Below, one piece after another: positions 19,267-27,192 of a DNA stretch of 64,000 nucleotides. Position 1 is the first letter of the stretch. Each line of letters starts with the position of its first letter. The stretch comes from Pseudomonadota bacterium (GTDB lineage Bacteria > Pseudomonadota > Gammaproteobacteria > Steroidobacterales > Steroidobacteraceae). A program made the translations under genes and the position numbers. Location of the stretch: positions 1-64,000 of the forward strand of contig JADIZR010000004.1 in NCBI GenBank assembly GCA_016704655.1, read 5' to 3'. The notes under the pieces are model-generated. The model did no database searches. It was not told where the DNA came from and was given only the letters and a program-made list of their open reading frames with translations.

Positions 19267-20598
19267 TACTTGGAACCCCAGGTCTTGCGCGTACCGAGCA
19301 GCTCGGACAGGTACCCCGCCACGCTGGCCGGCTGCAGGATCAGGCTGTAGGTGAATGCGTAGACGAGGAAGCCCGCCACGTTCCTGCGCACGCGGAGGTT
19401 CTGGCTGGCGAACATACCCACGCCGATCCGGTACATGACGTAGTTCATGAGCAGCGCCATCGGCAGCAGCACGAGCGTCATGGGGCCGGCCACCCAATAG
19501 ATGCCGAAGCAGGCGAGGATCACACCTGGGATGAAGCAGAGCGTGTAAGCGAGGTCGAGCCACGGGAACAGCACGTTCCACCAGACGAACAGCGTCGACA
19601 TGCGTGGCGCCAGCAGGATGCGCGGATGCTGCCGGAACGCCTCCATCATGCCGCGACTCCAGCGCTGCCGCTGCTTCACGAACTGACGGAGGTTGTCGGG
19701 AACGTTAGTGAAACAGCAGGCATCCTCGGCGTGACCGACGCGCCAGCCGCGGACGAGCATGGCCCACGTCAGCACGATGTCCTCGCCGACGCAGTCCTGC
19801 CAGCCGCCGATTTCCACCAGTGCCTCGCGGTCATAGATGGAGAAGGCGCCCTGCGCCACCATCGTGCCCTGGAACAGCGACTGCACGCGCTTGATCGCAG
19901 CGATGCCGTGAAAGTAATCCCATTCCTGGGCACGCGTGACCCAGTTCTTGCGCGAATTGCGCACGAGCATGGTGCCCGCGACCGCGCGCGTCGACGACGG
20001 GTCGCTAAAGTAGCGCTCGACGAGGCGCGCGAGCGCGTCGCCGAACAGAAACGAGTCGGCGTCCAGGGTGATGATGTAATCGTGCTTCGACTCGGCCAGC
20101 CCGCGATTGAGCGCAGCCGCCCTTGCCCATGTTGCGAGGCTGGCGCAGCAGGCGTACCCACGGATAGGGGTTCGCTTCGACGATGGCTGCCGTGACGTCC
20201 TTCGAGCCGTCGTCGATCACCAGCACTTCGAACTCGCCGGGATACTCCTGCTGGGCGATCGAGCGCAGCGTGTCCGCGATCGAGGACTCTTCGTTGTAGG
20301 CGGCCACCAGGATCGAAATCGCCGGATAGTCGAGGAGCGGCTTGCGCGGCGGCCGTCGATCCAGCAACAGACCTGTCACGAGAAACGCATTCATCATGCC
20401 GGGCAGCACCGCGATGCCGCCGACGGCGAAAATGGCTACGGGCCAGCTCACGACGGCAGCCAGATCGTGCAGCCAAGGCAGGGCGAGCAAGGTCGACACG
20501 ACGGTCCAGGCGAGGCTGACCACGAACGCGAGCGCAAACTTCGCCTGCACGGAGACGTAAAATCGCTGCGATTGGTCGCGCTGAGGCCGCCCGCCCAT
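19266..20598 (-). CDS. Family 2 glycosyltransferase, PgaC/HasA-like membrane synthase, frameshifted
   Basis: Processive membrane glycosyltransferase, about 443 residues after correction. Two N-terminal membrane segments are followed by the GT2 domain: SILVAAYNEESSI, VLVIDDGSKDVTAA, a DAD motif in the corrected frame (TLDADSFLFGD), GAFSIYDREALVEIGGW, GEDIVLTWAM and QRQRWSRGMME (QxxRW). Several membrane helices follow. The similarity is closest to poly-beta-1,6-GlcNAc synthases; the actual polymer is not proven, and no pgaA/pgaB homologue is in view. One extra G near 20125 (after RNMGK) breaks the frame; removing it gives KAAALNRGLAES. Coupled to the YaiO gene downstream. Confidence 0.82.
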
Positions 20599-20937
20599 GC
20601 GACGGAGTTGCGGATCCGCCGGAGCTTCCGTCTCGTCAATGAGAGAGCGTTCGTCGACCTCGGTCCGAGTCTTCGCGACGGGCTGGAGGGCGCGATGGAT
20701 TCCGTGTTCTGCTGCACGCTATTGTTTCCGGCCAGACCTCGCGCCCGAGGGTGCGAACGAGCCGCCCGGATGGCAGACGGGGTAAATCTAGGGTCCCGCT
20801 GCACTCCTGCGCGAAGTGTGCTTGCCGGGACCACCGGAGATCCGGTAGTCCGTCACGCTTTTATGTCAAACCGTGGTAATGCGTCTCCAGTTCGGAAACA
20901 TAGTCGTCGGTAACCAGGCTCGAGCCGGTGGGCACCT
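20599..20937 (-). promoter_or_regulatory. Leader region of the glycosyltransferase with overlapping hairpins
   Basis: 339 bases without a convincing gene. On the minus strand, ahead of the glycosyltransferase, an 11-bp stem (20841-20851 with 20828-20838, one G-U pair) overlaps the arm of a second hairpin (20826-20832 with 20792-20798, CGGGACC with GGTCCCG, plus an inner GCAC/GTGC stem). The two cannot form together. A TTGACA sits upstream at about 20867-20872 with no good -10. The layout recalls an attenuator or riboswitch, but no known class was recognised and no U-tract follows. Confidence 0.3.
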
Positions 20938-21399
20938 TCAGACGTCCTGTTCGTAGACTATGTAGCCCGCGTGCTTTGCTACCTTGTCGTACAACAGACG
21001 ACCCGCGCTATTGGTCTCGTGGGTCTGCCAGTACACCTCGCGGACGCCCGCCGCTTTCGCTGCCTGGTACACGCCGCTGATCAACGCCCTGCCGACGCCT
21101 TGCCCGCGCACTTCCGGCGCCGTAAACAGGTCCTGCAGGTAGCAGATCGGTTCGATCCGCGTGGTGCTGCGGTGAAACAGGTAGTGCGTCAATCCGACCA
21201 GTCGACCCGCGGATTCGGCGACGAGCGCGAAGACGGGTTCATTCGCGTCGAAAAAGCGACGCCACGTGACGGCCGTGATTTCCGGTGGCAACGCGGTAGG
21301 GCCTGCACGGCCATAGAAGGCGTTGTACCCGTCCCACAGCAGTCTCCACGCCGCGAGGTCGGCTTGCTCGATTGGGCGAACGCGAACTGCTTGCGTCAT
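20938..21399 (-). CDS. GNAT family N-acetyltransferase
   Basis: 153 residues. N-terminal VRVRPIEQADLAAWRLLWDGY and the acetyl-CoA pyrophosphate loop APEVRGQGVGRALISGVYQAA identify a GNAT domain; the C-terminal TNSAGRLLYDKVAKHAGYIVYE is typical of the subgroup acting on small amines or peptides. ATG at 21399 was chosen since upstream codons show no family similarity. Substrate unknown. Part of the minus-strand run of small genes. Confidence 0.85.
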   Translation of the reverse strand: MTQAVRVRPIEQADLAAWRLLWDGYNAFYGRAGPTALPPEITAVTWRRFFDANEPVFALVAESAGRLVGLTHYLFHRSTTRIEPICYLQDLFTAPEVRGQGVGRALISGVYQAAKAAGVREVYWQTHETNSAGRLLYDKVAKHAGYIVYEQDV

Positions 21400-21421
21400 T
21401 TTCGGCGAGCCCCCCGTGAAA

Positions 21422-21748
21422 TCAGTTGCTCCATGCCTCGACCATCCCGTTGCCACGTTGCTCGACGACCGCCCATCGCAGCGGCCTTTCCGGGAGCAAG
21501 GCACCGAGCTTCGAGCGAACGAGTGCGCGTGCTGCATTCTCCACGAGGACTTTGTATTCCTCCGCACAGCGATGCGCAGCCGGCGTGGGATCGACGACTT
21601 CACAGCGAATTTCACGGACGCCGGATCGCAGCGCGATGGCGGGCATCAGCATGACGACGCCAGTGCAGCGATCCAGGAGATCGGCTGCCTGCGCCAGGCG
21701 CTCCGGCGTGGTGGTGTCGTCAATCACGAACGCTTCGCTGCGGCTCAC
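21422..21748 (-). CDS. Hypothetical protein, 108 residues
   Basis: Not recognised. The protein starts MSRSEAFVIDDTTTPERLA and has a central GVVMLMPAIALRSGVREIRC strand-rich part and a helix EEYKVLVENAARALVRSK; mixed alpha/beta composition with normal codon use suggests a real gene. It ends 22 bases before the GNAT start, so the two may be co-translated or carried together. Alternative: a fragment of a larger reading. Confidence 0.5.
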   Translation of the reverse strand: MSRSEAFVIDDTTTPERLAQAADLLDRCTGVVMLMPAIALRSGVREIRCEVVDPTPAAHRCAEEYKVLVENAARALVRSKLGALLPERPLRWAVVEQRGNGMVEAWSN

Positions 21749-21825
21749 TAGCGGGCCTCATGCAGGGTGAATGGCAGCGACGGGGACATGGCGTTCATCG
21801 CCTGCGAAGGTTTGCTGCCAGGTAA

Positions 21826-22230
21826 TCAGACAAATCGGATCCACTGCCGCAGCACGGCCTGGAATGCTGGCTTGCGGGCGGCGATGTCGTCCTTGCCCGA
21901 GAATCTCACCGTGGCACGGTCTTTGGCCAGCCACTTGAGCAACTTATCCGGGTCATCGATCGACGCGTGGCCCGCAGCAACATCGCGCACTTTCGCCCCG
22001 CAGTGAAGCACGACACCGACGCCCTGCTTTTCCCGGAGATTGATGGTCGCGAAGTACTCATCGACCCGAAAGCTTGGCGCATTCCATTTGACGCCCTCCT
22101 GTATCGACGGGCTCACCTCGCAAACGATGTCCCGCAGCATCTGGATTTCCTGAGTCGCAGGATGGTTCAGCGACGACACGAGGTCATTTACCGCTTGTGT
22201 CGTATCTGCCTTGGACTTGTGTGTGGCCAT
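21826..22230 (-). CDS. DUF1801 (YdhG-like) protein
   Basis: 134 residues. Segments IVCEVSPSIQEGVKWNAPSF and GVGVVLHCGAKVRD, then LLKWLAKDRATVRFSGKDD, match the DUF1801 domain, an iron-chaperone (frataxin-like) related fold of unproven function. Common in soil bacteria and in mobile cassettes. Starts 18 bases after the upstream GNAT ends. Confidence 0.85.
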   Translation of the reverse strand: MATHKSKADTTQAVNDLVSSLNHPATQEIQMLRDIVCEVSPSIQEGVKWNAPSFRVDEYFATINLREKQGVGVVLHCGAKVRDVAAGHASIDDPDKLLKWLAKDRATVRFSGKDDIAARKPAFQAVLRQWIRFV

Positions 22231-22248
22231 GATGCCTCGACTGGAAAT

Positions 22249-22799
22249 TCAGGTGCCAGCTCGTGTCACGATGTAGGTGTGCTCCACGCAGGCGTCGCCG
22301 CGGAAGATAGTCTGCCGGTTTCGATCCTTCGCATGCCAACGCGCTCCATGAGCCGCATCGACGGCAGATTGCGCGCATCCGTGATGCCTATAACGCGCTC
22401 AGCGGCACTGCATTTGAAGATGACGTCGACCACCATACGAACCGCTGCCGTGGCCACGCCGCGCCCCTGGGCGATACGAGCGAGCGTGAAACCGATCTCG
22501 GCGCTGGTGGCATCGAGGTCGAGGAACACGCCGATGTCCCCGATCAGGCGCTGACTTTCAGGTTCCGCTATGCCGATCTGGACCCAGTGCCCCGGGTGCG
22601 GAAACGGAGCTACGCTCATTTCGGCCAGGAAGGCGCTGGCCTGCTCGTCCGGGGTCGGCAGCCAGCCTTGATAGCGTCCCAACTCCTCGTCGTGCCGGTA
22701 GTCCTGGAAGTCGGTGAGATCGGCGGTCGACAACCGCCTGAGTGTGAAGCCGGGACCGTGCCGCGGCAGGAGTTCGGAGCTGCTCATCAGGGAGTCCAT
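22249..22799 (-). CDS. GNAT family N-acetyltransferase (RimJ-like), frameshifted at the C-terminus
   Basis: About 183 residues. LRRLSTADLTDFQDYRHDEE, then GHWVQIGIAEPESQRLIGDI, EIGFTLARIAQGRGVATAAV and NLPSMRLMERVGMRRIE are characteristic of the RimJ/RimL-type acetyltransferase_3 domain. Near 22322 the frame must change to give the expected ending TIFRGDACVEHTYIVTRAGT with a TGA at 22249-22251; the uncorrected reading ends slightly earlier in an unrelated tail. ATG at 22799 precedes MSSSELLP; M55 of the longer reading (22790) is also possible. Confidence 0.78.
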
Positions 22800-22813
22800 T
22801 GCGGGGGTTGCCT

Positions 22814-23542
22814 TCAGGGTCTCATGGCCACCGAGCGTGCCCATTGCTGGAGGTTGGCGCCTTGGAAGGTCAACCACAGGGCGAAACTCAGCTCGCCGAC
22901 GAAAGCGGGCACGAGGATCGCGGGAACAGCGCCGATGCCAGCGCCGGCGCAAGCAGCAACGCCAGGCTGTTGCTGAGGTAACTCAGTCCCGCGAGCGCCA
23001 TCAGTACCCCGAGGATCCTGGGGAAGTACCCGGACCTGAAAATCAGGTAGCCCCTGCACAGGCACGCAAACCCGAAGAAAATGAGGCCGACGCCGAAACC
23101 GTACCCATGCGCCTTGATAGCCAGGTAGGAAAGCGCGTGCAATTGCTCCGGGGAAAAGGCGTCCAGGCCGGCGGCGTTGCCGAGCAGAAGGATGGGCGCC
23201 AGCAGGTTGAGCTTGTTTGCGACGAGCACCGCTGTCTGGATCAGGTTGAGAAACGTCGCCAGCAGGGCAAGCGTCTCGCTGACGGGCCTGAGTAGGATAT
23301 AGAGCAGAAGGATCATCGGCAGGTCGAGCACGTGCATCAGCAGGTCGCCGGTAATCCCGACCCGCCACAAGGGACTCCGAGGCCGCAATGGCATTGGCGG
23401 TTGCCGTCGCATCCCCGGATACGACAGGCGTGCCGCGAACGAACGCCTCACCGAAGATGCCCAGCACGATGATCGCCAGGTACACGATGCCGCCAATGCG
23501 GGCGTACCGCTGTGGCGATTGCTCAATCGTAGAAAAAATCAT
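22814..23542 (-). CDS. DUF4386 family membrane protein, two compensating frameshifts
   Basis: About 242 residues after correction. Starts MIFSTIEQSPQRYARIGGIV and has several membrane helices (IVYLAIIVLGIFGEAFV, DLLMHVLDLPMILLLYILL, LSYLSNSLALLLAPALA), the DUF4386 pattern. The middle is read in a different frame from both ends: shifts near 23370 and near 22922, where AILVPAFVGELSFALW resumes. The two shifts cancel, so the termini agree. The start overlaps the DUF4440 stop as ATGA. Function unknown. Confidence 0.7.
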   Translation of the reverse strand: MIFSTIEQSPQRYARIGGIVYLAIIVLGIFGEAFVRGTPVVSGDATATANAIAASESLVAGRDYRRPADARARPADDPSALYPTQARQRDACPAGDVSQPDPDSGARRKQAQPAGAHPSARQRRRPGRLFPGAIARAFLPGYQGAWVRFRRRPHFLRVCVPVQGLPDFQVRVLPQDPRGTDGARGTELPQQQPGVAACAGAGIGAVPAILVPAFVGELSFALWLTFQGANLQQWARSVAMRP

Positions 23543-24003
23543 TCCGACGCTCGTTTCTGCATCTGGAGCGCGAGCATGCGCCAATGGCCTTGCCGGTTCA
23601 CGTACGTGGACGTGTAGCGCAGGCTGGAGAGAGACTCCGTGTTATCGGGGCCGGCGAACTTCAGGTCTGCAGTGCCGAAGACAATTGCAATGTCCCCGTC
23701 GATCAGCACAGTGCGTTCACGAATCGTCTGGCCGATCATGGCCATCTTGAGGACTCCCGCGATCAAGTCATCCTTGCCGGAGGTCGTGCCATTGCTCGCG
23801 TTGAAGACGAACCGGTCATCGACGAGTCGGCGCAACGCAGCTTCGTCGCGACTCACCTCTGCCGCGACATACTCGTCCTCCGCGGCAAAGACACGCCGCT
23901 CCTCGTCTTGAGAGTTCGACGCTGGAGGGCTCACCTGGGAGAAGCCAGTGAGCGGAGACAGAACTGCGCAGACCATCCCTACGGCTAGCAGTGTTCTGTG
24001 CAT
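23539..24003 (-). CDS. Secreted DUF4440/SnoaL-like (NTF2-fold) protein
   Basis: 154 residues. A signal peptide (about 1-22, VGMVCAVLSPLTGFS) leads to an NTF2-like domain: VFAAEDEYVAAEVSRDEAAL, RLVDDRFVFNASNGTTSGKD, ERTVLIDGDIAIVFGTADLK and RYTSTYVNRQGHWRMLALQM, the DUF4440 pattern. Probably periplasmic. Function unknown; the fold binds small hydrophobic ligands. Its stop overlaps the DUF4386 start by 4 bases. Confidence 0.82.
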   Translation of the reverse strand: MHRTLLAVGMVCAVLSPLTGFSQVSPPASNSQDEERRVFAAEDEYVAAEVSRDEAALRRLVDDRFVFNASNGTTSGKDDLIAGVLKMAMIGQTIRERTVLIDGDIAIVFGTADLKFAGPDNTESLSSLRYTSTYVNRQGHWRMLALQMQKRASE

Positions 24004-24070
24004 TTTTTGTGGCCTGAGGTTTTTGCGGCTGGTCTATCAACGATAAGGAATGTCGGCCGCATCGCTGCCG

Positions 24071-24517
24071 CTAGCCGGGAATCTCGGGCTCGACCAGTGT
24101 GGCCAGCTGCAGCAGCGATTCCTGCCAACCGAGATAGCACATCTCGAGGGGAATCGGATCGGGGATGCCGCTTTGAGAGATGCTCAACTCGGTTCCGCAG
24201 AGAACCGGTTGCAACGACACGGTTACCTCGAGAACTCCTGGCAGGCTGGGATCCTCAAACTTGTCCGTGTACCGGATCAACTCGTTCGGGACGAGTTCGA
24301 TGTACCCGCCACCGAATGAGTGACCGTTGCCGGTTGAGAAGTTGTGGAACGACATCCGGAATGTGCCCCCGAAGCGCGCATCCAGGTGGAGCACCTGGCA
24401 GGTAAAGCCGTACGGAGGCTACCACTTTGTCATCGCACCCGCCTCGTGTAAGGCGCGATAGACCTTGTCAGGCGTGGCACGGAGCACTCGATGGAGGTGG
24501 ACTGTACGGTTGGTCAT
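24071..24517 (-). pseudogene. AHSA1/SRPBCC-domain protein with an in-frame TAG
   Basis: 148 codons. N-terminal MTNRTVHLHRVLRATPDKVY and then AGAMTKW are followed by a TAG (24419-24421), after which the same frame continues with PPYGFTC, LDARFGGTFRMSFHNF, GGGYIELVPNELIRYTDKFE and a C-terminal helix LGWQESLLQLATLVEPEI, exactly the AHSA1 order. AHSA1 proteins normally read KWLPP here, so the TAG replaces a leucine codon. It may be a real nonsense mutation or a base-call error in a region with many errors. Overlaps the upstream gene stop by ATGA-type junction. Confidence 0.75.
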
Positions 24518-25006
24518 GGCCTGGTCTCCTTGCGCTGGAATTCCATGGTCCAGTTCGTCTCCCAGGAAGTACCGCCATCCGCGGAGAACGCCTGCTCCCA
24601 GGTTGGATTGAGCCGGGCCTGGTCCTCCCCAGGAAGCGGACTTGAATGGGTCGACCGTCCAGGACATCGTTCGACAAAACGTACCGACAGTGCCCGAAAA
24701 GCTGCCGACAACTGGCGTGTCAGGTTGTGAGGCGCGCGGCCGTCTAGCCACCAGATGGCCCAGAACCGTGTCCCGGGATCGTACGAGCGGATGGCGACGG
24801 CCCGGACATCCCCGTCGGGAACTGCAGGACGTTGTCTTCAATGTTACCGAAGCCGCCAAGGATCTTTCGCGTGAGGAAGTTCCACGGAACTCGGTCCAGT
24901 CCTTGCATCCCTGCAGGCGCGCATTCAGACGCCTGTGGGATACACGCCAGTCGCCGATGATGAAATCGAAGTCGGGCGGAGGAACGGTCTGAAGAGTGCT
25001 TTGCAT
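24514..25006 (-). pseudogene. DUF1579-like protein, broken by several frameshifts
   Basis: Pieces in different frames line up as one protein of about 160 residues: PPPDFDFIIGDWRVSHRRLN and KDWTEFRGT, then ILGGFGNIEDNVLQFP, then VVGSFSGTVGTF, DVLDGRPIQVRF, and finally WEQAFSADGGTSWETNWTME. This order is that of a widespread DUF1579-like family (lipid-binding-type fold, function unknown). Around four single-base shifts are needed within about 490 bases. In the corrected form its stop overlaps the AHSA1 start. Immediately upstream lies an attC site. Confidence 0.65.
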
Positions 25007-25048
25007 GTTCCGTACCGCGTAAGGGTTTGCAGATGTCTGTCTCTTCGG

Positions 25049-25108
25049 GCTTGACGCCTGACTTGAGCCGCGCCGCGAAACGGCTTCGGCTTGAATGAGT
25101 TGTCAGGC
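25049..25108 (-). other. Integron attC recombination site
   Basis: In gene direction (minus strand) the 60 bases begin GCCTGACAACTCATTCAAGC and end GCTCAAGTCAGGCGTCAAGC. The arrangement is R'' (GCCTGAC), L'' (TTCAAGCCG), a GC-rich central palindrome around TTTCGCGGCGCGG, L' (CGGCTCAA) and R' (GTCAAGC). R'' and R' are complementary at six of seven positions, and the L'' arm keeps the extra unpaired C that marks attC bottom-strand polarity. It closely resembles the aadA-cassette attC as I recall it, apart from GAC and GTC in place of AAC and GTT in the core boxes. It sits between the 77-residue gene stop and the next start, as expected for a cassette. Confidence 0.75.
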
Positions 25109-25131
25109 ACAGAATATCAACACGGCCAGAC

Positions 25132-25365
25132 TCAGTCGTTACGGGCGTGAGACGAGACTGCAGCAAGTATCGCAGCGAGAACATGCTCTCCAAATACTTC
25201 CGACACATGCTTCTGCCACTTCCCACTGCGCTCGAACCGGGGGTATGGAATGTCGTTTCCGCCGAAGGATTCCGGCGTCCTACGGTCCGTAGTGAGGCGA
25301 ATTCTGGTTTCAGCCAGCTCGATGCTGAAATTCGCGCCATTCAAGGTGGTATGCCATCGCTGCAT
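25132..25365 (-). CDS. Hypothetical protein, 77 residues, probable gene cassette
   Basis: Starts MQRWHTTLNGANFSIELAE and ends ILAAVSSHARND; the C-terminal half (HVSEVFGEHVLAAILAAVSS) is a predicted helix. Not recognised. Support comes from context: it begins a few bases after an attC-like sequence (25373-25422), with GGTGAGG as a ribosome site, and its stop lies 23 bases before a clear attC, the arrangement of a cassette open reading frame. Confidence 0.55.
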   Translation of the reverse strand: MQRWHTTLNGANFSIELAETRIRLTTDRRTPESFGGNDIPYPRFERSGKWQKHVSEVFGEHVLAAILAAVSSHARND

Positions 25366-25372
25366 TTTCCAT

Positions 25373-25422
25373 GCCTCACCGATTAAGCTGAGGCGCGAGC
25401 CGGCTCCAGCGAAGGGTTGGAC
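25373..25422 (-). other. Possible degenerate attC site
   Basis: In gene direction it begins GTCCAACCCTTCGCTGGAGC, where GTCCAAC fits the RYYYAAC inverse core and TTCG...AGCC resembles an L'' arm, and ends AGCTTAATCGGTGAGGC, resembling L'-R'. R'' and R' do not pair well and the hairpin is short, so it may be a decayed attC or a coincidence. Position, between the DUF3224 stop and the next start, is right. Confidence 0.35.
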
Positions 25423-25441
25423 AGCCTTGCATCGGCCAGCA

Positions 25442-25837
25442 CTACGGCAGCGAGTACTCGAACTCGTAAAGGTGCCTGCCTTCGGCGAAGTTGATCTTGA
25501 AGCTGCCAGAGATTCCCGCCAAGTCCCCGGTGCCGGAGCCAGGCACGACCGTGATAGACAGTCGCTGGGCCCCTTGGTCCATGGTGCCGCTGTGCTGGAA
25601 GACGAAACTCCCGCTGCGGCCCCGAAGTGTTCCCGTGACTCGCTCAATCGCCACGTAGCCTGCCGAGCCCTTGATGGGTGTGAGCGCCGTGAGCATTTCT
25701 CCCGCGCCCGTGGCGACCAGGTCGCCTTCGAACCGCTTGTCGAGCGACATGCGGCCAAGGCTCACGCCATCGGCTGAGCTGGGCTCGGTTTGGGGCTTCA
25801 TCTCTACGTTGAAGATGCCCTTGGCAACCGTTGGCAT
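25442..25837 (-). CDS. DUF3224 family protein
   Basis: 131 residues, intact. Alternating strands of an allene-oxide-cyclase-like barrel: GRMSLDKRFEGDLVATGAGE, GSAGYVAIERVTGTLRGRSG, SFVFQHSGTMDQGAQRLSIT, VVPGSGTGDLAGISGSFKI and the final HLYEFEYSLP. This is the DUF3224 pattern; function unknown. The 239 bases upstream (25838-26076) contain no recognisable gene, only a weak attC-like stretch next to the PhnB-like stop. Confidence 0.88.
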   Translation of the reverse strand: MPTVAKGIFNVEMKPQTEPSSADGVSLGRMSLDKRFEGDLVATGAGEMLTALTPIKGSAGYVAIERVTGTLRGRSGSFVFQHSGTMDQGAQRLSITVVPGSGTGDLAGISGSFKINFAEGRHLYEFEYSLP

Positions 25838-26076
25838 TCGCTGTTCCCCCCTTTGACTACGTTAACCCAGATCCCGGAGCGAACAAGACCCCAGCCAGGG
25901 CCCTGAGCGACGCCGCCTGCTGGAACGACTTGTGGGACGAAGCCTTCATGACGATGAGTCGCGGCTTGTCCGGATGTCTTCCTTTGTCACCTCCGCTTCA
26001 GAGTGCCGTGCAATGATTGAACCCAAGCCGCGGCCCGCCAGGGTCGTCGTGCCAGCAGCGAATGGTTAGCCGCCAC

Positions 26077-26562
26077 TCATCCGCGCAGCGCTGCCTCAAT
26101 TGCACTAACGTCGATTTTTGTCATTTTCATCATCGCGTCGAATGCGCGCTTGGCGGCAGCTGGGTCGGGGTCGGCAATGGCTCGCGTCAGGACCGCCGGT
26201 GTGATTTGCCACGACAACCCCCACCTGTCTTTGCACCAGCCGCAAGCGCTTTCCCGGCCACCATTACCAACGATCGCGTTCCAATAGCGATCGGTTTCGG
26301 CCTGATCAATCGTTGCCACCTGGAACGAAAACGCTTCGTTGTGCTTGAATGCAGGCCCACCGTTGAGTCCGAGACATGGGATCCGCATCACGGTGAACTC
26401 GACGGTCAATACGTCCCCTGTCTTCCCCGACGGAAAGTCTCCCGGGGCGCGGTATACGGCGCCGACGAAGGAGTCTGGAAATGTATTGGCGTAGAACCGT
26501 GCTGCTTCTTCAGCACCGCCGTTATACCAGAGGCAAACCGTGTTCTTCGCCGGTGCGGCCAT
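26077..26562 (-). CDS. PhnB-like VOC protein (3-demethylubiquinone methyltransferase-like domain)
   Basis: 161 residues. NTVCLWYNGGAEEAARFYAN, then FTVMRIPCLGLNGGPAFKHN, EAFSFQVATIDQAETDRYWN and CGWCKDRWGLSWQITPAVLT are characteristic of the PhnB/UbiG-like VOC domain; AAAKRAFDAMMKMTKIDV is its conserved C-terminus. Despite the Pfam-style name, such proteins are not known to act in ubiquinone synthesis. Common in soil bacteria and as cassette cargo. Confidence 0.88.
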   Translation of the reverse strand: MAAPAKNTVCLWYNGGAEEAARFYANTFPDSFVGAVYRAPGDFPSGKTGDVLTVEFTVMRIPCLGLNGGPAFKHNEAFSFQVATIDQAETDRYWNAIVGNGGRESACGWCKDRWGLSWQITPAVLTRAIADPDPAAAKRAFDAMMKMTKIDVSAIEAALRG

Positions 26563-26676
26563 GTCACTTCTCCATTGAGACAGAGTTGCTGCGTCTTCAC
26601 ACCGACTCTACGGTACTGCGTTTTGGCGGCTGACGCCGCGCCTGGCCGGCGAGGCGCGAGTCCCGCCTGCGTCAAG

Positions 26677-27192
26677 TTAACCTTTCGCTTTGAAAGCCTC
26701 GTGAAACAGGACATGGCCTTGCGGCATCGGCCCATCGAATGCGAGGACGAAGAAGAACTCGTCCGGAACGCCCTCGTGGCACAAGCCCACAGCATTCTCA
26801 AATCCAAACTGTCGGTAATACTGCGGATGCCCAACCAGGCAACAGCCCTTTGCCTGAAGGCTGCGCAATCGCGAGAGCCCTTCTCGCACAAGAGCCTTTC
26901 CGATCCCTTGCCGCTGAACGTCTGGATGGACGGAGACGGGACCGAGCCCGTACCAGCCCTTCGTACCGTCCGACATCGTCACCGGAGAGAAGGCAATGTG
27001 TCCCACGACGCGCCCGTCCACCTCTGCAACCAGTGAAACAGCCAGGGCGCCCGCGCTTCGCAGCGCCGCGACTATGAACTGTTCCGTGTGAGAGCTGATT
27101 TCCAGCGATGCAAACGCCGCGACAGTCACCGCGGAAATCGCGGTGAAATCCGTCGCCCTCTCCTCCCTGACAAAGGCCACTGGTGCAGTCAT
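26677..27192 (-). CDS. GNAT family N-acetyltransferase (YhbS-like)
   Basis: 171 residues. REERATDFTAISAVTVAAFA at the N-terminus, VDGRVVGHIAFSPVTMSDG, YGLGPVSVHPDVQRQGIGKA (acetyl-CoA loop) and CCLVGHPQYYRQFGFENAVG define the YhbS-type subgroup. Substrate unknown. The 114 bases downstream include an inverted repeat (TGACGC/GCGTCA with inner CGCGCC/GGCGCG, about 26628-26675) but no clear attC. It is the outermost accessory gene before the tRNA. Confidence 0.87.
   Translation of the reverse strand: MTAPVAFVREERATDFTAISAVTVAAFASLEISSHTEQFIVAALRSAGALAVSLVAEVDGRVVGHIAFSPVTMSDGTKGWYGLGPVSVHPDVQRQGIGKALVREGLSRLRSLQAKGCCLVGHPQYYRQFGFENAVGLCHEGVPDEFFFVLAFDGPMPQGHVLFHEAFKAKG

Noticed and set aside
20599..20937. 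Cyclic-di-GMP riboswitch ahead of the polysaccharide synthase
   Set aside because: Expected biologically, but the GEMM core sequence is not present on either strand.
26628..26675. Hairpin after the outermost GNAT gene considered as attC
   Set aside because: It has nested inverted repeats but lacks both RYYYAAC and GTTRRRY core boxes.
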